From a virus: a DNA stretch of 64,000 nt. The translations under genes were made by a program, and so were the position numbers. Of this stretch, positions 30,074-37,522 are shown in pieces (position 1 is the stretch's first letter; every line of letters begins with the position of its first letter). The notes under the pieces are model-generated. The model had not been told where the DNA came from. It ran no database searches and worked only from the letters and a program-made list of their open reading frames with translations. The stretch is from positions 248,001 through 312,000 of the IMG/VR virus record IMGVR_UViG_3300038424_000251. One strand, 5' to 3'.

Positions 30074-30103
30074 AACCGCCGCTAAATAAAACGGCGGTTT
30101 TTT
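30074..30103 (+). terminator. intrinsic terminator
   Basis: AACCGCCG / CGGCGGTT stem with six Ts. Confidence 0.88.
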
Positions 30104-30114
30104 ATTGTTAAAAT

Positions 30115-30579
30115 ATGAGCAATGAAGTATGGAAAGACATAAAGGGATATGATGGAACATTTCAAATTTCATCGTTGGGTAATGTCAAGCGTGTAAAATC
30201 GCCATCTGGAAAATATTTGGTTTGCAAATTATTGAAAGTTTGTAAACATAAAAATGGATATTCAGGAATATCATTGTGGAAAAATGGAGTTAGAACAAGA
30301 TGTAGGATTAATAGGTTAGTAGCAGAAACGTTTATCGAGAAATCGGATGATAACAAAAAAATAGTTCATCATAAAAATTATAATAGGTCTGATAATAGAG
30401 TAGAAAATTTAGAATGGGTTACACACCTTTATAATTTACAAAATAAAATGCCTAAATATGTCAAAAAGAAAAAGTTACTAATGGATTTATTAAAAATCTT
30501 GAATGAAATGGGGTTATTAAAAGAAAATATTGATGAAACAGAGATATTAAAAAAGATTGAAAGAAGTTGTCGGTTTTAG
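30115..30579 (+). CDS. HNH homing endonuclease (NUMOD4 + HNH)
   Basis: 154 residues. The N-terminal WKDIKGYDGTFQISSLGNVK is the NUMOD4 motif. The HNH part reads VHHKNYNRSDNRVENLEWVT (residues about 83-102), then a Lys-rich helix. Length and order are typical of free-standing phage homing endonucleases. No intron is apparent around it. Confidence 0.88.
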   Translation: MSNEVWKDIKGYDGTFQISSLGNVKRVKSPSGKYLVCKLLKVCKHKNGYSGISLWKNGVRTRCRINRLVAETFIEKSDDNKKIVHHKNYNRSDNRVENLEWVTHLYNLQNKMPKYVKKKKLLMDLLKILNEMGLLKENIDETEILKKIERSCRF

Positions 30580-30582
30580 TTT

Positions 30583-30741
30583 ATGAAAACATTGGAAGAA
30601 AAGAAAAAAGAGAAATTACAAAAACGAGCTCTTACAAAAGAGTTGGAAGAACATTTGAATTCCAAAGAAATGCAAGACTTGTTAAAAGAATTGGAGAAAA
30701 TGGAAAAATATGTGAAAAAGACACAAAAGGTGTCGGTATAA
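30583..30741 (+). CDS. 52-residue coiled-coil peptide
   Basis: MKTLEEKKKEKLQKRALTKE, then LEEHLNSKEMQDLLKELEKM. Almost wholly Lys/Glu/Leu, a probable single coiled-coil helix. It begins 3 nt after the HNH stop and is followed by the 30751 gene. Other open frames here lack such coherent composition. Confidence 0.5.
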   Translation: MKTLEEKKKEKLQKRALTKELEEHLNSKEMQDLLKELEKMEKYVKKTQKVSV

Positions 30742-30750
30742 AATGGTGTT

Positions 30751-30921
30751 ATGAAAAACGATTTGATTGAATTGGTAGGTATAATAGTTAAAATAAATGG
30801 TAAAAAAAGAATTTTTAAAACAGATAACTTTGGATTGCAGGGATGGGCATGGGAAGATGAAACCATAATGGAAAGTGATAGTGGAATAACATTAAATCTT
30901 AAAGATGGAAAAAAGGTATAG
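30751..30921 (+). CDS. 56-residue hypothetical protein
   Basis: MKNDLIELVGIIVKINGKKR, then IFKTDNFGLQGWAWEDET. A small beta-rich fold is likely (Gly and Asp turns between hydrophobic strands). The ATG is 9 nt after the previous stop. Unrecognised. Confidence 0.5.
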   Translation: MKNDLIELVGIIVKINGKKRIFKTDNFGLQGWAWEDETIMESDSGITLNLKDGKKV

Positions 30922-31123
30922 AAAACGGAAATTGGTGATAGTTGGATATAAAATTTTTGAATAGGCTTAGAACTCAAACAGTGAGCCTCCGTAAATCGGT
31001 GTCAAATAGTTGAAAAGCTAGAAAAAATCACTTATCGGTCATGGGGTGTTATGAGTAAAATCAGAACCCGGTCTCTGAGATAGATGCAGAGATAATATGG
31101 CGAATGGAATGGTTTTAATTTTT
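30922..31123. other. noncoding spacer
   Basis: No gene. A GGCT.../...GAGCC imperfect hairpin near 30963-30987 is the only structure I see. It leads into tRNA-Trp, so part may be a leader RNA. Confidence 0.35.
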
Positions 31124-31197
31124 AGGCGTCTGGTGTAATGGTAGCCTGATTCTCTCCAAAAGAATTGGTGTGGGTTCGATTCCTACGGCGCCTGCCA
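31124..31197 (+). tRNA. tRNA-Trp (CCA)
   Basis: AGGCGTC / GGCGCCT acceptor, ATTCT-CTCCAAA-AGAAT anticodon arm, CCA. Confidence 0.92.
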
Positions 31198-31212
31198 ATT
31201 TTAATAGTTAAT

Positions 31213-31290
31213 GCTTCGGAAGCTTAAGTCTGGATAAGCATCAGACTTTTAATCTGATGACAGTGGGTTCGAATCCCACCCGGAGCACCA
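31213..31290 (+). tRNA. tRNA-Lys (TTT), copy 1
   Basis: GCTTCGG / CCGGAGC acceptor, TCAGA-CTTTTAA-TCTGA anticodon arm, CCA. Confidence 0.93.
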
Positions 31291-31390
31291 TTCTTCTAGG
31301 AGAAGTCCTATGATATAAATCAGTGATGGTTTAATCACAAACCACTAATCCTATTGGAAGTAATTAATCCGATAGGTAACAATTTTTTAC

Positions 31391-31465
31391 CGTCACGTAG
31401 CTTAAAGGCAAAGCAATCGCTCGATAAGCGATAGAGTGGGATTTCGAGATTCTCCGTGACGACCA
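31391..31465 (+). tRNA. tRNA-Ile (GAT), C33 form
   Basis: CGTCACG / CGTGACG acceptor, ATCGC-TCGATAA-GCGAT anticodon arm with C at position 33, CCA; T-stem one mismatch. The 31291-31390 gap holds two hairpins (GTGaTGGTTT/AAACCAC and CCTATTGG/CCGATAGG). Confidence 0.8.
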
Positions 31466-31471
31466 ATTTTT

Positions 31472-31546
31472 GGGTTCGAAACTTTGATGGTGAAGCTCAC
31501 TCTCTTAAAGTGCTGGAACTGAGTTCAAGTCTCAGCGAACCCACCA
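31472..31546 (+). tRNA. tRNA-Lys (CTT)
   Basis: GGGTTCG / CGAACCC acceptor, CACT-CTCTTAA-AGTG anticodon arm, CCA. Confidence 0.87.
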
Positions 31547-31632
31547 ATTTTGTTAACAAAGAAAACTCTATCAATAAATGTTATGCGTTGATATGATTAA
31601 AGAAAGGGGTAAGAGTCCCAAGTATGATATAT

Positions 31633-31725
31633 GGTAGGGTGGTCCGAACGGTTGATGGCGTAAGTCTGTAAAACTTATACCCTTGTTGGTAAACATTGTG
31701 AGTTCAAATCTCACCCCTACCACCA
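31633..31725 (+). tRNA. tRNA-Tyr (GTA)
   Basis: GGTAGGG / CCCTACC acceptor, TAAGT-CTGTAAA-ACTTA anticodon arm, long variable arm as in bacterial Tyr, CCA. Confidence 0.93.
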
Positions 31726-31735
31726 AAATTTTAAT

Positions 31736-31809
31736 TGGAGTGTCGATCAATGGTAGGTCCTTCGGTTGTTACCCGAATGATGAGGGTTCAATTCCTTCTG
31801 CTCCAGCCA
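31736..31809 (+). tRNA. tRNA-Asn (GTT), copy 1
   Basis: TGGAGTG / TGCTCCA acceptor, TTCGG-TTGTTAC-CCGAA anticodon arm, CCA. Confidence 0.9.
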
Positions 31810-31850
31810 ATTTTGGGTAAGATTGATACAATGTATTTACCAACTTTTTA

Positions 31851-31858
31851 TATTTATA
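31851..31858 (+). promoter_or_regulatory. candidate late promoter box
   Basis: TATTTATA, 4 nt before the ATG at 31863. Confidence 0.5.
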
Positions 31859-31862
31859 TTAT

Positions 31863-32600
31863 ATGAAAAGAAAAATTAAAAATACAACGATGATATCAGG
31901 TATAGTTTTACTATTCTTGATAGGAATTTCTACATCATTTATTATTGGTAGTAGTAGAAGCCATAAAGTAATAATAAATCCATCATCAAATTCAACATAT
32001 ATTGTGGTTTCAAACAATGTAGTAATACCCTCAAATGTAGTACCTTCAACTAATGTAGTGATATGTTATTCAAATAATATTTTGAGTGATAGTGATATGA
32101 TTGAGATTATGGATACTGGAGCAATACCCAATTTTGACAGAGTGACCAATAATATTTACCGAGGAAGTCAACCAACCGAAGTAGGATGGCGATATTTACA
32201 TAATGTTCTTGGTGTGACTAACGTTGTAAAACTTAATACCGAAAAAGAAGGTTCTGATGAATATGCTATATCATTGGGAATGAAGGTTAATTATTTTCCA
32301 ATTTCATTTGAGGAACAAATGATGGGTCCATCAAGTCAAAAAATAAATTCTATTTTAGCATCAATTACGGATAAAACATTTATTCATTGTGGTAGTGATT
32401 TAAGAACAAAATCAGGAATAGATAAAACATTAGACCGTCAAGGGGGACAAGATAGGACTGGTTTGGTTGTTGCTGAATATCGTTATCTTGTGGATGGTTG
32501 GTCAAAGCAAGATGCAAGACAAGAAATGTTACAGCATGGATTTCACACAAGTCTTGTTGGACTTGATTGGTATTGGAGAGAAAAAACAATAAGACAATAA
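31863..32600 (+). CDS. membrane-anchored dual-specificity phosphatase-like protein
   Basis: 245 residues. N-terminal membrane segment (residues about 9-30), a Ser/Asn/Val-rich linker, then a DSP fold: NFDRVTNNIYRGSQPTEVGW, NVVKLNTEKEGSDEY, FIHC, and GGQDRTGLVVAEYRYLVDGW. The catalytic P-loop, normally HCxxGxDR, is interrupted: after HC come about 17 extra residues (GSDLRTKSGIDKTLDRQ) before GGQDRTG. This may inactivate it or be a lineage-specific insertion. The catalytic domain would lie outside the cytoplasm if the N-terminus acts as a signal anchor. Confidence 0.72.
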   Translation: MKRKIKNTTMISGIVLLFLIGISTSFIIGSSRSHKVIINPSSNSTYIVVSNNVVIPSNVVPSTNVVICYSNNILSDSDMIEIMDTGAIPNFDRVTNNIYRGSQPTEVGWRYLHNVLGVTNVVKLNTEKEGSDEYAISLGMKVNYFPISFEEQMMGPSSQKINSILASITDKTFIHCGSDLRTKSGIDKTLDRQGGQDRTGLVVAEYRYLVDGWSKQDARQEMLQHGFHTSLVGLDWYWREKTIRQ

Positions 32601-32608
32601 AATAATTT

Positions 32609-32663
32609 GAGATACGAACAGCAACTAAAAAAATTCATATGCTAAATGAAAAATAAGTATCTC
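32609..32663 (+). ncRNA. CAGCAA-type stem-closed RNA, copy 2
   Basis: GAGATAC / GTATCTC closing stem with CAGCAAC near the 5' side; 55 nt, the shortest member. Confidence 0.55.
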
Positions 32664-32679
32664 GTAATTTAAGCGCTAG

Positions 32680-32765
32680 TAGGAAAGTAAATACCTCTAT
32701 TGTAGGTATGTCTAGGAGATAACCTCTGCTCAGACCATCAGTAAAATGAATGGGCGGCTTTCTAC
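32680..32765 (+). ncRNA. stem-closed RNA element
   Basis: GTAGGAA / TTTCTAC closing pairing, inner ATACCT / AGGTAT hairpin; ends 9 nt before tRNA-Asp. Confidence 0.35.
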
Positions 32766-32774
32766 AGTATTCGT

Positions 32775-32849
32775 GGTCGTATGTTGTAGTGGTAGCAGTG
32801 GTTGTTTGTCAAACAACGGGCAGGAGTTCGATTCTCCTTATGACCGCCA
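32775..32849 (+). tRNA. tRNA-Asp (GTC), copy 1
   Basis: GGTCGTA / TATGACC acceptor, GTTGT-TTGTCAA-ACAAC anticodon arm, CCA. Confidence 0.93.
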
Positions 32850-32857
32850 ATTTTAAC

Positions 32858-32932
32858 GGGGAGTTAGCCAAGAGGAAAGGCAGGAATCTGCAAAATTCTT
32901 ATTCGTTGGTTCGAGTCCAACACTTCCCTCCA
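32858..32932 (+). tRNA. tRNA-Cys (GCA), copy 2
   Basis: GGGGAGT / ACTTCCC acceptor, GGAAT-CTGCAAA-ATTCT anticodon arm, CCA. Confidence 0.9.
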
Positions 32933-32939
32933 ATTTTTG

Positions 32940-33030
32940 TCAGAGTGTAGGAAGGTAACTTGGAAGCCACCCTCGCTTGGAACGAGGCGTCTTTATGACC
33001 CTGTGAGTTCGAATCTCACCACTCTGACCA
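32940..33030 (+). tRNA. tRNA-Pro (TGG), enlarged
   Basis: TCAGAGT / ACTCTGA acceptor, CCTCG-CTTGGAA-CGAGG anticodon arm, CCA. D and variable regions are both longer than usual for Pro (91 nt in all). Confidence 0.85.
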
Positions 33031-33036
33031 ATTTAT

Positions 33037-33119
33037 GCCAGAGTAATATATCTAGTTTCTTTCAGATATTTACAGCAAACCATTAGGAAATATTGGTTCA
33101 AATCCGATCTCTGGCGCCA
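33037..33119 (+). ncRNA. tRNA-like RNA without standard anticodon arm
   Basis: GCCAGAG / CTCTGGC acceptor, T-arm ATTGG-TTCAAAT-CCGAT, GCCA end; the middle folds as ATATCT / AGATAT with a 10-nt loop and then ACAGCAAAC. No assignable anticodon. Confidence 0.4.
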
Positions 33120-33123
33120 ATTT

Positions 33124-33416
33124 CTAGTTCCTTCTGTGGCGGAATGTATCGTAGATGTTACAACGCACGCTATCAGACGCCTTGGGCGGTCTTGTGACAC
33201 AGGAAGGGTAAAGCAAAGTCAGCGAGCCCCGGTTTCGGAAAGGTGGCGCACCGAGACAGACTCGTTTGAGGGCTGGCTACCAATCTATCCCTCATTATAG
33301 GTAAAATCCTATTGCGGTGTTGAGAGTAAGTAGCTCTTACTTGAGCCGTATGGCTGAAATAACCACAACACTTGTGAAGCAACTATACACTTGGTATGTG
33401 TATCAGTTGGGACTAG
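33124..33416 (+). ncRNA. 293-nt stem-closed structured RNA
   Basis: CTAGTTCC (33124) pairs with GGGACTAG (33409), enclosing a GC-rich, hairpin-rich segment without a coding frame. It lies between a tRNA-like gene and a CAGCAA element. No known family recognised; the second largest unexplained RNA of the array. Confidence 0.5.
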
Positions 33417-33425
33417 AAAATTTTT

Positions 33426-33524
33426 AGATGCCCACAGCAACACCCAAAAGGTAAAATCAATGCACTATAAAGCAATGACAAGATGGTTCAAACCCATCAA
33501 AACGCCGAAAGGCGTCTGGCATCT
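33426..33524 (+). ncRNA. CAGCAA-type stem-closed RNA, copy 3
   Basis: AGATGCC / GGCATCT closing stem with CAGCAAC; an inner CGCCGAAAGGCG hairpin near the 3' end. It ends 6 nt before tRNA-Phe. Confidence 0.55.
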
Positions 33525-33530
33525 AGCTTT

Positions 33531-33606
33531 CCCCGTTTAGCAAATCTGGTGATTGCCTTCGGCTGAAGACCGAATGAGCTCGGTTCGAATCCGGGTACGG
33601 GGACCA
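33531..33606 (+). tRNA. tRNA-Phe (GAA)
   Basis: TTCGG-CTGAAGA-CCGAA anticodon arm, CCCCGT / ACGGGG acceptor, CCA. Confidence 0.9.
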
Positions 33607-33657
33607 TTTTAATAGTAGAGCGCTAAAATAAAATTAAGCGCTTTACTAATTTCATCA

Positions 33658-33665
33658 TATTTATT
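33658..33665 (+). promoter_or_regulatory. candidate late promoter box
   Basis: TATTTATT, 4 nt before the ATG at 33670. Confidence 0.45.
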
Positions 33666-33669
33666 TAAT

Positions 33670-34137
33670 ATGAGAGAAATTACTACAAACGAAGAATTGT
33701 CAGAAATAGTTAAAAATTCTATTTCTTGGAGTGACGTAATTAGAGCATGTGGTGCTCCTATAGGTGGGGCAGCATATCAACATTACCAATCAAGAGTAAA
33801 AAAGTTAAATTTTAATACAAGTCATTTTCTAGGAAAAGCAGCGCATGCAGGTCCAAGAGGAACTGGTAAGGCCAAAAGAAAACACTGGTCTGAAATTCTA
33901 ATTTTTAGAAAAACTAACGATAGAGAAAGGTCAAATAAATTCAGAAGAGCATATAAAGAATATTGTGAAGAAAAAAATATTCCTATACAATGTGTTGACT
34001 GTAAAAATGGTGGTGAATGGTATGGAAAGAAACTTAAACTTGAAATCAATCATAAAGATGATTGTAGATGGAATAATATTCCAGAAAATTTGGAATGGCT
34101 GTGCCCAAACTGTCATTCAATTAAAACAATTTATTAA
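33670..34137 (+). CDS. HNH endonuclease
   Basis: 155 residues. CVDCKNGGEWYGKKLKLEIN then HKDDCRWNNIPENLEWLCPN and CHSIKT form an HNH module with zinc ligands CxxC...CxxC. The N-terminal half (WSDVIRACGAPIGGAAYQHY) is probably a DNA-reading helical region. Free-standing homing-type nuclease. Confidence 0.85.
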   Translation: MREITTNEELSEIVKNSISWSDVIRACGAPIGGAAYQHYQSRVKKLNFNTSHFLGKAAHAGPRGTGKAKRKHWSEILIFRKTNDRERSNKFRRAYKEYCEEKNIPIQCVDCKNGGEWYGKKLKLEINHKDDCRWNNIPENLEWLCPNCHSIKTIY

Positions 34138-34168
34138 ATTCAATAAATATCAGAGACATGCTTTAGAA

Positions 34169-34603
34169 TTGATTAAGAAACATGGATTAGAATTAAAGCC
34201 ATCTCTTGGGACGGTGAAATGGATAACTGATTGGAATTTATCATCAAATTATAATGGTAATTGTGTTGTGGTCCCAATTGTTAATTATCACAATATTATT
34301 TGCCCTAATATTTTAAATTATAGAGAGTATTCTATTTTTCTACATGAATCTAGTCATAGATTAAATGGTGATGATAATAGTAAAGCATATTTTGACCCGC
34401 CTTTTAATACTCAACTTACTCCGATTGGATGGATTTATGAAAAGAGTGCTTGGAAAGAAGCAAAATCAATAGCTAAGTGGTGGGTACCACAAATGACACG
34501 GTTTTGTAAGGAAGCATTAGTTTCTTATCAAAAAGGAAAAGCAAAACGCCTTAATATTTCTGATAAAGAAATAGAAGACTTTATAAATGACAATTTTGGG
34601 TAA
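34169..34603 (+). CDS. hypothetical protein with HESSH motif
   Basis: 144 residues if started at TTG 34169; no ATG is available and the frame extends back into the HNH gene, so the start is uncertain. SIFLHESSHRLNGDD resembles the HExxH zinc site of metallopeptidases but reads HESSH with a short spacing to possible third ligands. Unrecognised otherwise. Confidence 0.5.
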   Translation: MIKKHGLELKPSLGTVKWITDWNLSSNYNGNCVVVPIVNYHNIICPNILNYREYSIFLHESSHRLNGDDNSKAYFDPPFNTQLTPIGWIYEKSAWKEAKSIAKWWVPQMTRFCKEALVSYQKGKAKRLNISDKEIEDFINDNFG

Positions 34604-34719
34604 GATTGATACAGTGAAGGTTGGCCCGTCATTTTCTTTTAATATTAAATGACAAGTTCAGTGAATGCTGATAACAAACAGGTTAGCCTGTATGGGTTTG
34701 ATTCCCATATTATCCACCA
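34601..34719 (+). ncRNA. enlarged tRNA-like RNA
   Basis: 119 nt with TGGGTAA / TTATCCA acceptor, T-arm TATGGG-TTTGATT-CCCATA and CCA. Inside is a long hairpin GTCATTT / AAATGAC with a 12-nt loop and a second ACAGG / CCTGT arm. The first 20 nt recur at 31813 without the rest. Confidence 0.4.
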
Positions 34720-34720
34720 A

Positions 34721-34813
34721 TTTAGAGGGACTGAAATGATTTGTAATCATTAAGCGGGACGCAACAACGTCTGAACAGTCTGAACGGCATCCGCCGTGGT
34801 AAGACCCTCTAAA
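34721..34813 (+). ncRNA. stem-closed RNA element
   Basis: TTTAGAGGG / CCCTCTAAA 9-bp closing stem, inner AATGATT / AATCATT hairpin and a GGGACG / CGTC arm; it begins 2 nt after a CCA end. Confidence 0.5.
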
Positions 34814-34843
34814 ATTAATTTAGACACTAACATTATAATATTG

Positions 34844-34872
34844 TTGACAAAAACTGAATGATTGTTTATAAT
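34844..34872 (+). promoter_or_regulatory. consensus promoter
   Basis: TTGACA, 17 bp, TATAAT, upstream of the exported protein gene at 34889. Confidence 0.75.
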
Positions 34873-34888
34873 TATTGATGGATAGTTT

Positions 34889-35311
34889 ATGAAAAAGATT
34901 TTAATTTCCTGTTATGTGTTTTTTTTGATGTTATTCATGTCTTATTCGGCTATGGTGAGTATTTATTTCAACTTACCTAATGGAGTTGGTGTCCCATATA
35001 TCTCCTATGTCCATGTGTATTATGGACCGCAATTTCAAACATATACAAATCAATTTTTATGGCCGGTTGGCTCATCCACTAATCTTGCAGTGGCATTTGA
35101 TGCGGAAAACTGTCGGATTATGTCTATAGGAAATGCCATTAAGGTTCCAGTATATGGATTACAATTAGGCCAACAATTTTATTGCAAATATAATTTTGTG
35201 TATTCTGATGGTTCAGAATCTTTACCTATTTTTGAATCACAATGCGGATTTACTGTAACAAATTCCGCAGATTTACTTCTTCCTCCAATTGATTTGAGGG
35301 TAGTAGAATAA
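34889..35311 (+). CDS. exported small protein, family member 1
   Basis: 140 residues. Signal peptide MKKILISCYVFFLMLFMSYS, then a beta-sandwich-like domain with VHVYYGPQFQTYTNQF, VPVYGLQLGQQFYCKYNF, CGFTVTNSADLLLPPIDLRV. It resembles fibronectin type III-like folds. Closest relative is the next gene; two more lie at 42165 and 42598. Likely in the periplasm or on the surface; function unknown. Confidence 0.68.
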   Translation: MKKILISCYVFFLMLFMSYSAMVSIYFNLPNGVGVPYISYVHVYYGPQFQTYTNQFLWPVGSSTNLAVAFDAENCRIMSIGNAIKVPVYGLQLGQQFYCKYNFVYSDGSESLPIFESQCGFTVTNSADLLLPPIDLRVVE

Positions 35312-35346
35312 ATTATTTTAATTTAGATACTAACATCATAATATTG

Positions 35347-35374
35347 TTGACAAAATTGAATGATGGTTCATAAT
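35347..35374 (+). promoter_or_regulatory. promoter, duplicated with its gene
   Basis: TTGACA, 16 bp, CATAAT. The region 35325-35390 repeats the 34823-34888 region, so promoter and gene were duplicated together. Confidence 0.65.
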
Positions 35375-35390
35375 TATTGGTAGATAATTT

Positions 35391-35858
35391 ATGAAAAAGA
35401 TTTTAATGTTCTGTTGTATATTTTTTTTAACGTTATCCATGTCAACAGGTATTCCAACTACTTCTATTAATGAATCTAGTCAAGTTGGTGCAGCTATGGT
35501 AAATATCTACCTTAGTCAGCCTAATGGATTCGGCATCCCGCACATTTCTTATGTTCATCTGTATTATGGTTCTCAATTAAAGACTTATACAAATCAATTT
35601 TTATGGCCGGTTGGTCCTTCCACCAATTATCCGGGGGTGGCATTTGATGCATACAACTGCCAGATTGAAGCCATAGGAAATGCTATTAATATTCCAGTAT
35701 ATGGATTACAATTAGGTCAACAATTTTATTATGCTTATGATATGGTATATGATGATGGTTCAGAATCTTTATTCTATTTTGAATCGCAATGTGGATTTAT
35801 TGTAACAAATTCCGTAAATTTACTTCTTCCTCCAATTGATTTGAGGGTAGTAGAATAA
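35391..35858 (+). CDS. exported small protein, family member 2
   Basis: 155 residues, tandem copy of the preceding gene with a short insertion after the signal peptide (TGIPTTSINESSQ). Core segments IPVYGLQLGQQFYYAYDMVY and LLLPPIDLRVVE are nearly identical to member 1. Divergence elsewhere suggests selection for diversity or relaxed constraint. Confidence 0.68.
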   Translation: MKKILMFCCIFFLTLSMSTGIPTTSINESSQVGAAMVNIYLSQPNGFGIPHISYVHLYYGSQLKTYTNQFLWPVGPSTNYPGVAFDAYNCQIEAIGNAINIPVYGLQLGQQFYYAYDMVYDDGSESLFYFESQCGFIVTNSVNLLLPPIDLRVVE

Positions 35859-35888
35859 ATTATTTTAACTTTTATATTACATTTTAAT

Positions 35889-35966
35889 GGCGCTGTAGTT
35901 TAATTGGCTTAGAACAACTCGTTTTCAGCGAGTACGATGAGGGTTCGACTCCCTTCGGCGCTGCCA
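35889..35966 (+). tRNA. tRNA-Glu (TTC)
   Basis: ACTCG-TTTTCAG-CGAGT anticodon arm, GGCGCTG / CGGCGCT acceptor, CCA. Confidence 0.9.
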
Positions 35967-35972
35967 ATTTTT

Positions 35973-36049
<77 letters not shown>

Positions 36050-36053
36050 ATTT

Positions 36054-36129
36054 GGCCCTATCGTCTAATAGGAAAGGATTCTGGCTTCTCAAGTCGGGGA
36101 ACTCAGTTCGACTCTGAGTAGGGCTACCA
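36054..36129 (+). tRNA. tRNA-Glu (CTC)
   Basis: GGCCCTA / TAGGGCT acceptor, CTGGC-TTCTCAA-GTCGG anticodon arm, CCA. Confidence 0.88.
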
Positions 36130-36150
36130 ATTTTATTAAAATCTATTTCA

Positions 36151-36158
36151 TATTTATT
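36151..36158 (+). promoter_or_regulatory. candidate late promoter box
   Basis: TATTTATT, 3 nt before the ATG at 36162. Confidence 0.5.
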
Positions 36159-36161
36159 TAT

Positions 36162-37112
36162 ATGAAGAAATCTCAATTGAAATGGCTAATCAAGGAAATT
36201 GTTAAAGAGGTTTTATCCAAAGAAGATAAAAATGATAAAACAATAATTATAGTCCACGGATGGTCGGGGTCTCCTGAAGATAATTGGATACCCTATACTA
36301 AATCATCACTTAAAAAGTTAGGATATAATGTTATTTGTCCAACTATGCCTCACTCTGATAATCCAACCATAAAAGATTGGATACCTTTTCTATCAAATAT
36401 TGTAGGCGAACCCAATAAAAATACTTATTTCATAGGACATAGTATAGGATGCCAAACTATAATGAGATATTTAGAAACTATTGATACAAAAGTTGGTGGT
36501 GTTGTTTTTGTTGCTGGTTTTTTTGACCTTAAGAATTTGGGTGATGAAGAAAAAAAGATTGCTAAACAATGGATTGAGACACCAATAGACATAGAGAAAG
36601 TTAAAAATAATATAGGATTTTCTATTGTTTTTCTAAGTAATGACGACACTGATGTTCCATATCAAAAAACTAAAGAAAAATTTGAAAAACTCTTTGGGTC
36701 AACAATTATTACAGTTGATGATGCTGGTCATTTTACTACTGATGATGGTTACGATTCTTTTCCAAAATTAGTCTCAGTAATTGATAAAAAAATATCAAAT
36801 AAAAAAATTGTTAATGAAGTTTTATCAGGTCAAGATAAAAATGCTAAAACCGAACATTTTTGGGTAAAATTTGGAGAACCTGATATAGTAAAGGGCGCAG
36901 GTAAGATATTTTTAGGAAATGAATGGTTTGCCAATGCTGTTCAAATGGCTGCAGATTGGAATCCAAAATATGCTGGAAAGTGGGTTGTAAATCGCCATAC
37001 TGGAGCATTTAGATTAAAACTTCCCCCATCTAAAGGGGGATATTATTCCACGATTCAAGAATTACTTAATGATTTAGAAACGTGGTATATTAAAAATCAT
37101 TTAAATAAATAA
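36162..37112 (+). CDS. RBBP9/YdeN-like serine hydrolase with shared N-terminal motif
   Basis: 316 residues. Residues 1-20 (MKKSQLKWLIKEIVKEVLS) carry the recurrent motif. Residues 25-205 are an alpha/beta-hydrolase: TIIIVHGWSGSPEDNW, nucleophile FIGHSIGC, acid in SNDDTDVPY, His in DDAGHFTTDDG. The triad is complete. The C-terminal 100 residues begin with a second motif-like helix (KIVNEVLSGQDKN) and form a Trp-rich domain of unknown type. Substrate unknown. Confidence 0.8.
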   Translation: MKKSQLKWLIKEIVKEVLSKEDKNDKTIIIVHGWSGSPEDNWIPYTKSSLKKLGYNVICPTMPHSDNPTIKDWIPFLSNIVGEPNKNTYFIGHSIGCQTIMRYLETIDTKVGGVVFVAGFFDLKNLGDEEKKIAKQWIETPIDIEKVKNNIGFSIVFLSNDDTDVPYQKTKEKFEKLFGSTIITVDDAGHFTTDDGYDSFPKLVSVIDKKISNKKIVNEVLSGQDKNAKTEHFWVKFGEPDIVKGAGKIFLGNEWFANAVQMAADWNPKYAGKWVVNRHTGAFRLKLPPSKGGYYSTIQELLNDLETWYIKNHLNK

Positions 37113-37121
37113 TTTCATAAT

Positions 37122-37195
37122 GCGAGTATAGTTTAATGGTAGAACGTTGGTTTGTGGAACCAAATATACAGGTTCGATTCCTGTCACTCGTACCA
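37122..37195 (+). tRNA. tRNA-His (GTG), copy 1
   Basis: TTGGT-TTGTGGA-ACCAA anticodon arm, acceptor around GCGAGT / ACTCGT, CCA. Confidence 0.9.
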
Positions 37196-37203
37196 ATTTA
37201 AAA

Positions 37204-37231
37204 TTGACAATCCAAAGGATTGTGTTATAAT
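37204..37231 (+). promoter_or_regulatory. perfect consensus promoter
   Basis: TTGACA, 16 bp, TATAAT, driving a stretch with no gene but two stem-closed RNA elements and then a tRNA. Confidence 0.75.
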
Positions 37232-37244
37232 AAAGGAAAGATTT

Positions 37245-37357
37245 CCCGTAGGTGGGTGCAATGCCCATGACGGTAGGTAAAGAAATTGATTCCAATCTTT
37301 TTCTTAATAATCTACAGTCTCACTGGTCACCCTTTCGGGTGTTCGCTTGGCTACGGG
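37245..37357 (+). ncRNA. stem-closed RNA element
   Basis: CCCGTAG / CTACGGG closing stem, inner hairpin CACCC-TTTCG-GGTG, starting about 14 nt after a consensus promoter. Confidence 0.5.
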
Positions 37358-37368
37358 ATTTAATTTTT

Positions 37369-37519
37369 ATGAGATTGAAAAGAGTAAAACCGTGCTCGTG
37401 ATATAGACAGACTAGGCCGGCCAAATAAAATTTGGTTGAACACATGAGAAACAAGGGTAAGGAGTCTTAGCGGGAGCCTTTACGAAAGTAAAATCACAGA
37501 ACTATCACATAAATCTCAT
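37369..37519 (+). ncRNA. stem-closed RNA element
   Basis: ATGAGATT / AATCTCAT 8-bp closing stem enclosing about 135 nt, directly after the previous element and ending 3 nt before tRNA-Ile. Confidence 0.5.
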
Positions 37520-37522
37520 TAT

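Noticed and set aside
30115-34137. Group I or II intron around the HNH genes
   Set aside because: Neighbouring genes are not split and no intron core (P3-P7 or domain V) is recognisable; the nucleases look free-standing.
34169-34603. Classifying the HESSH protein as a metallopeptidase
   Set aside because: The motif differs from HExxH spacing with no convincing third ligand and the start codon is uncertain, so no enzyme name is given.
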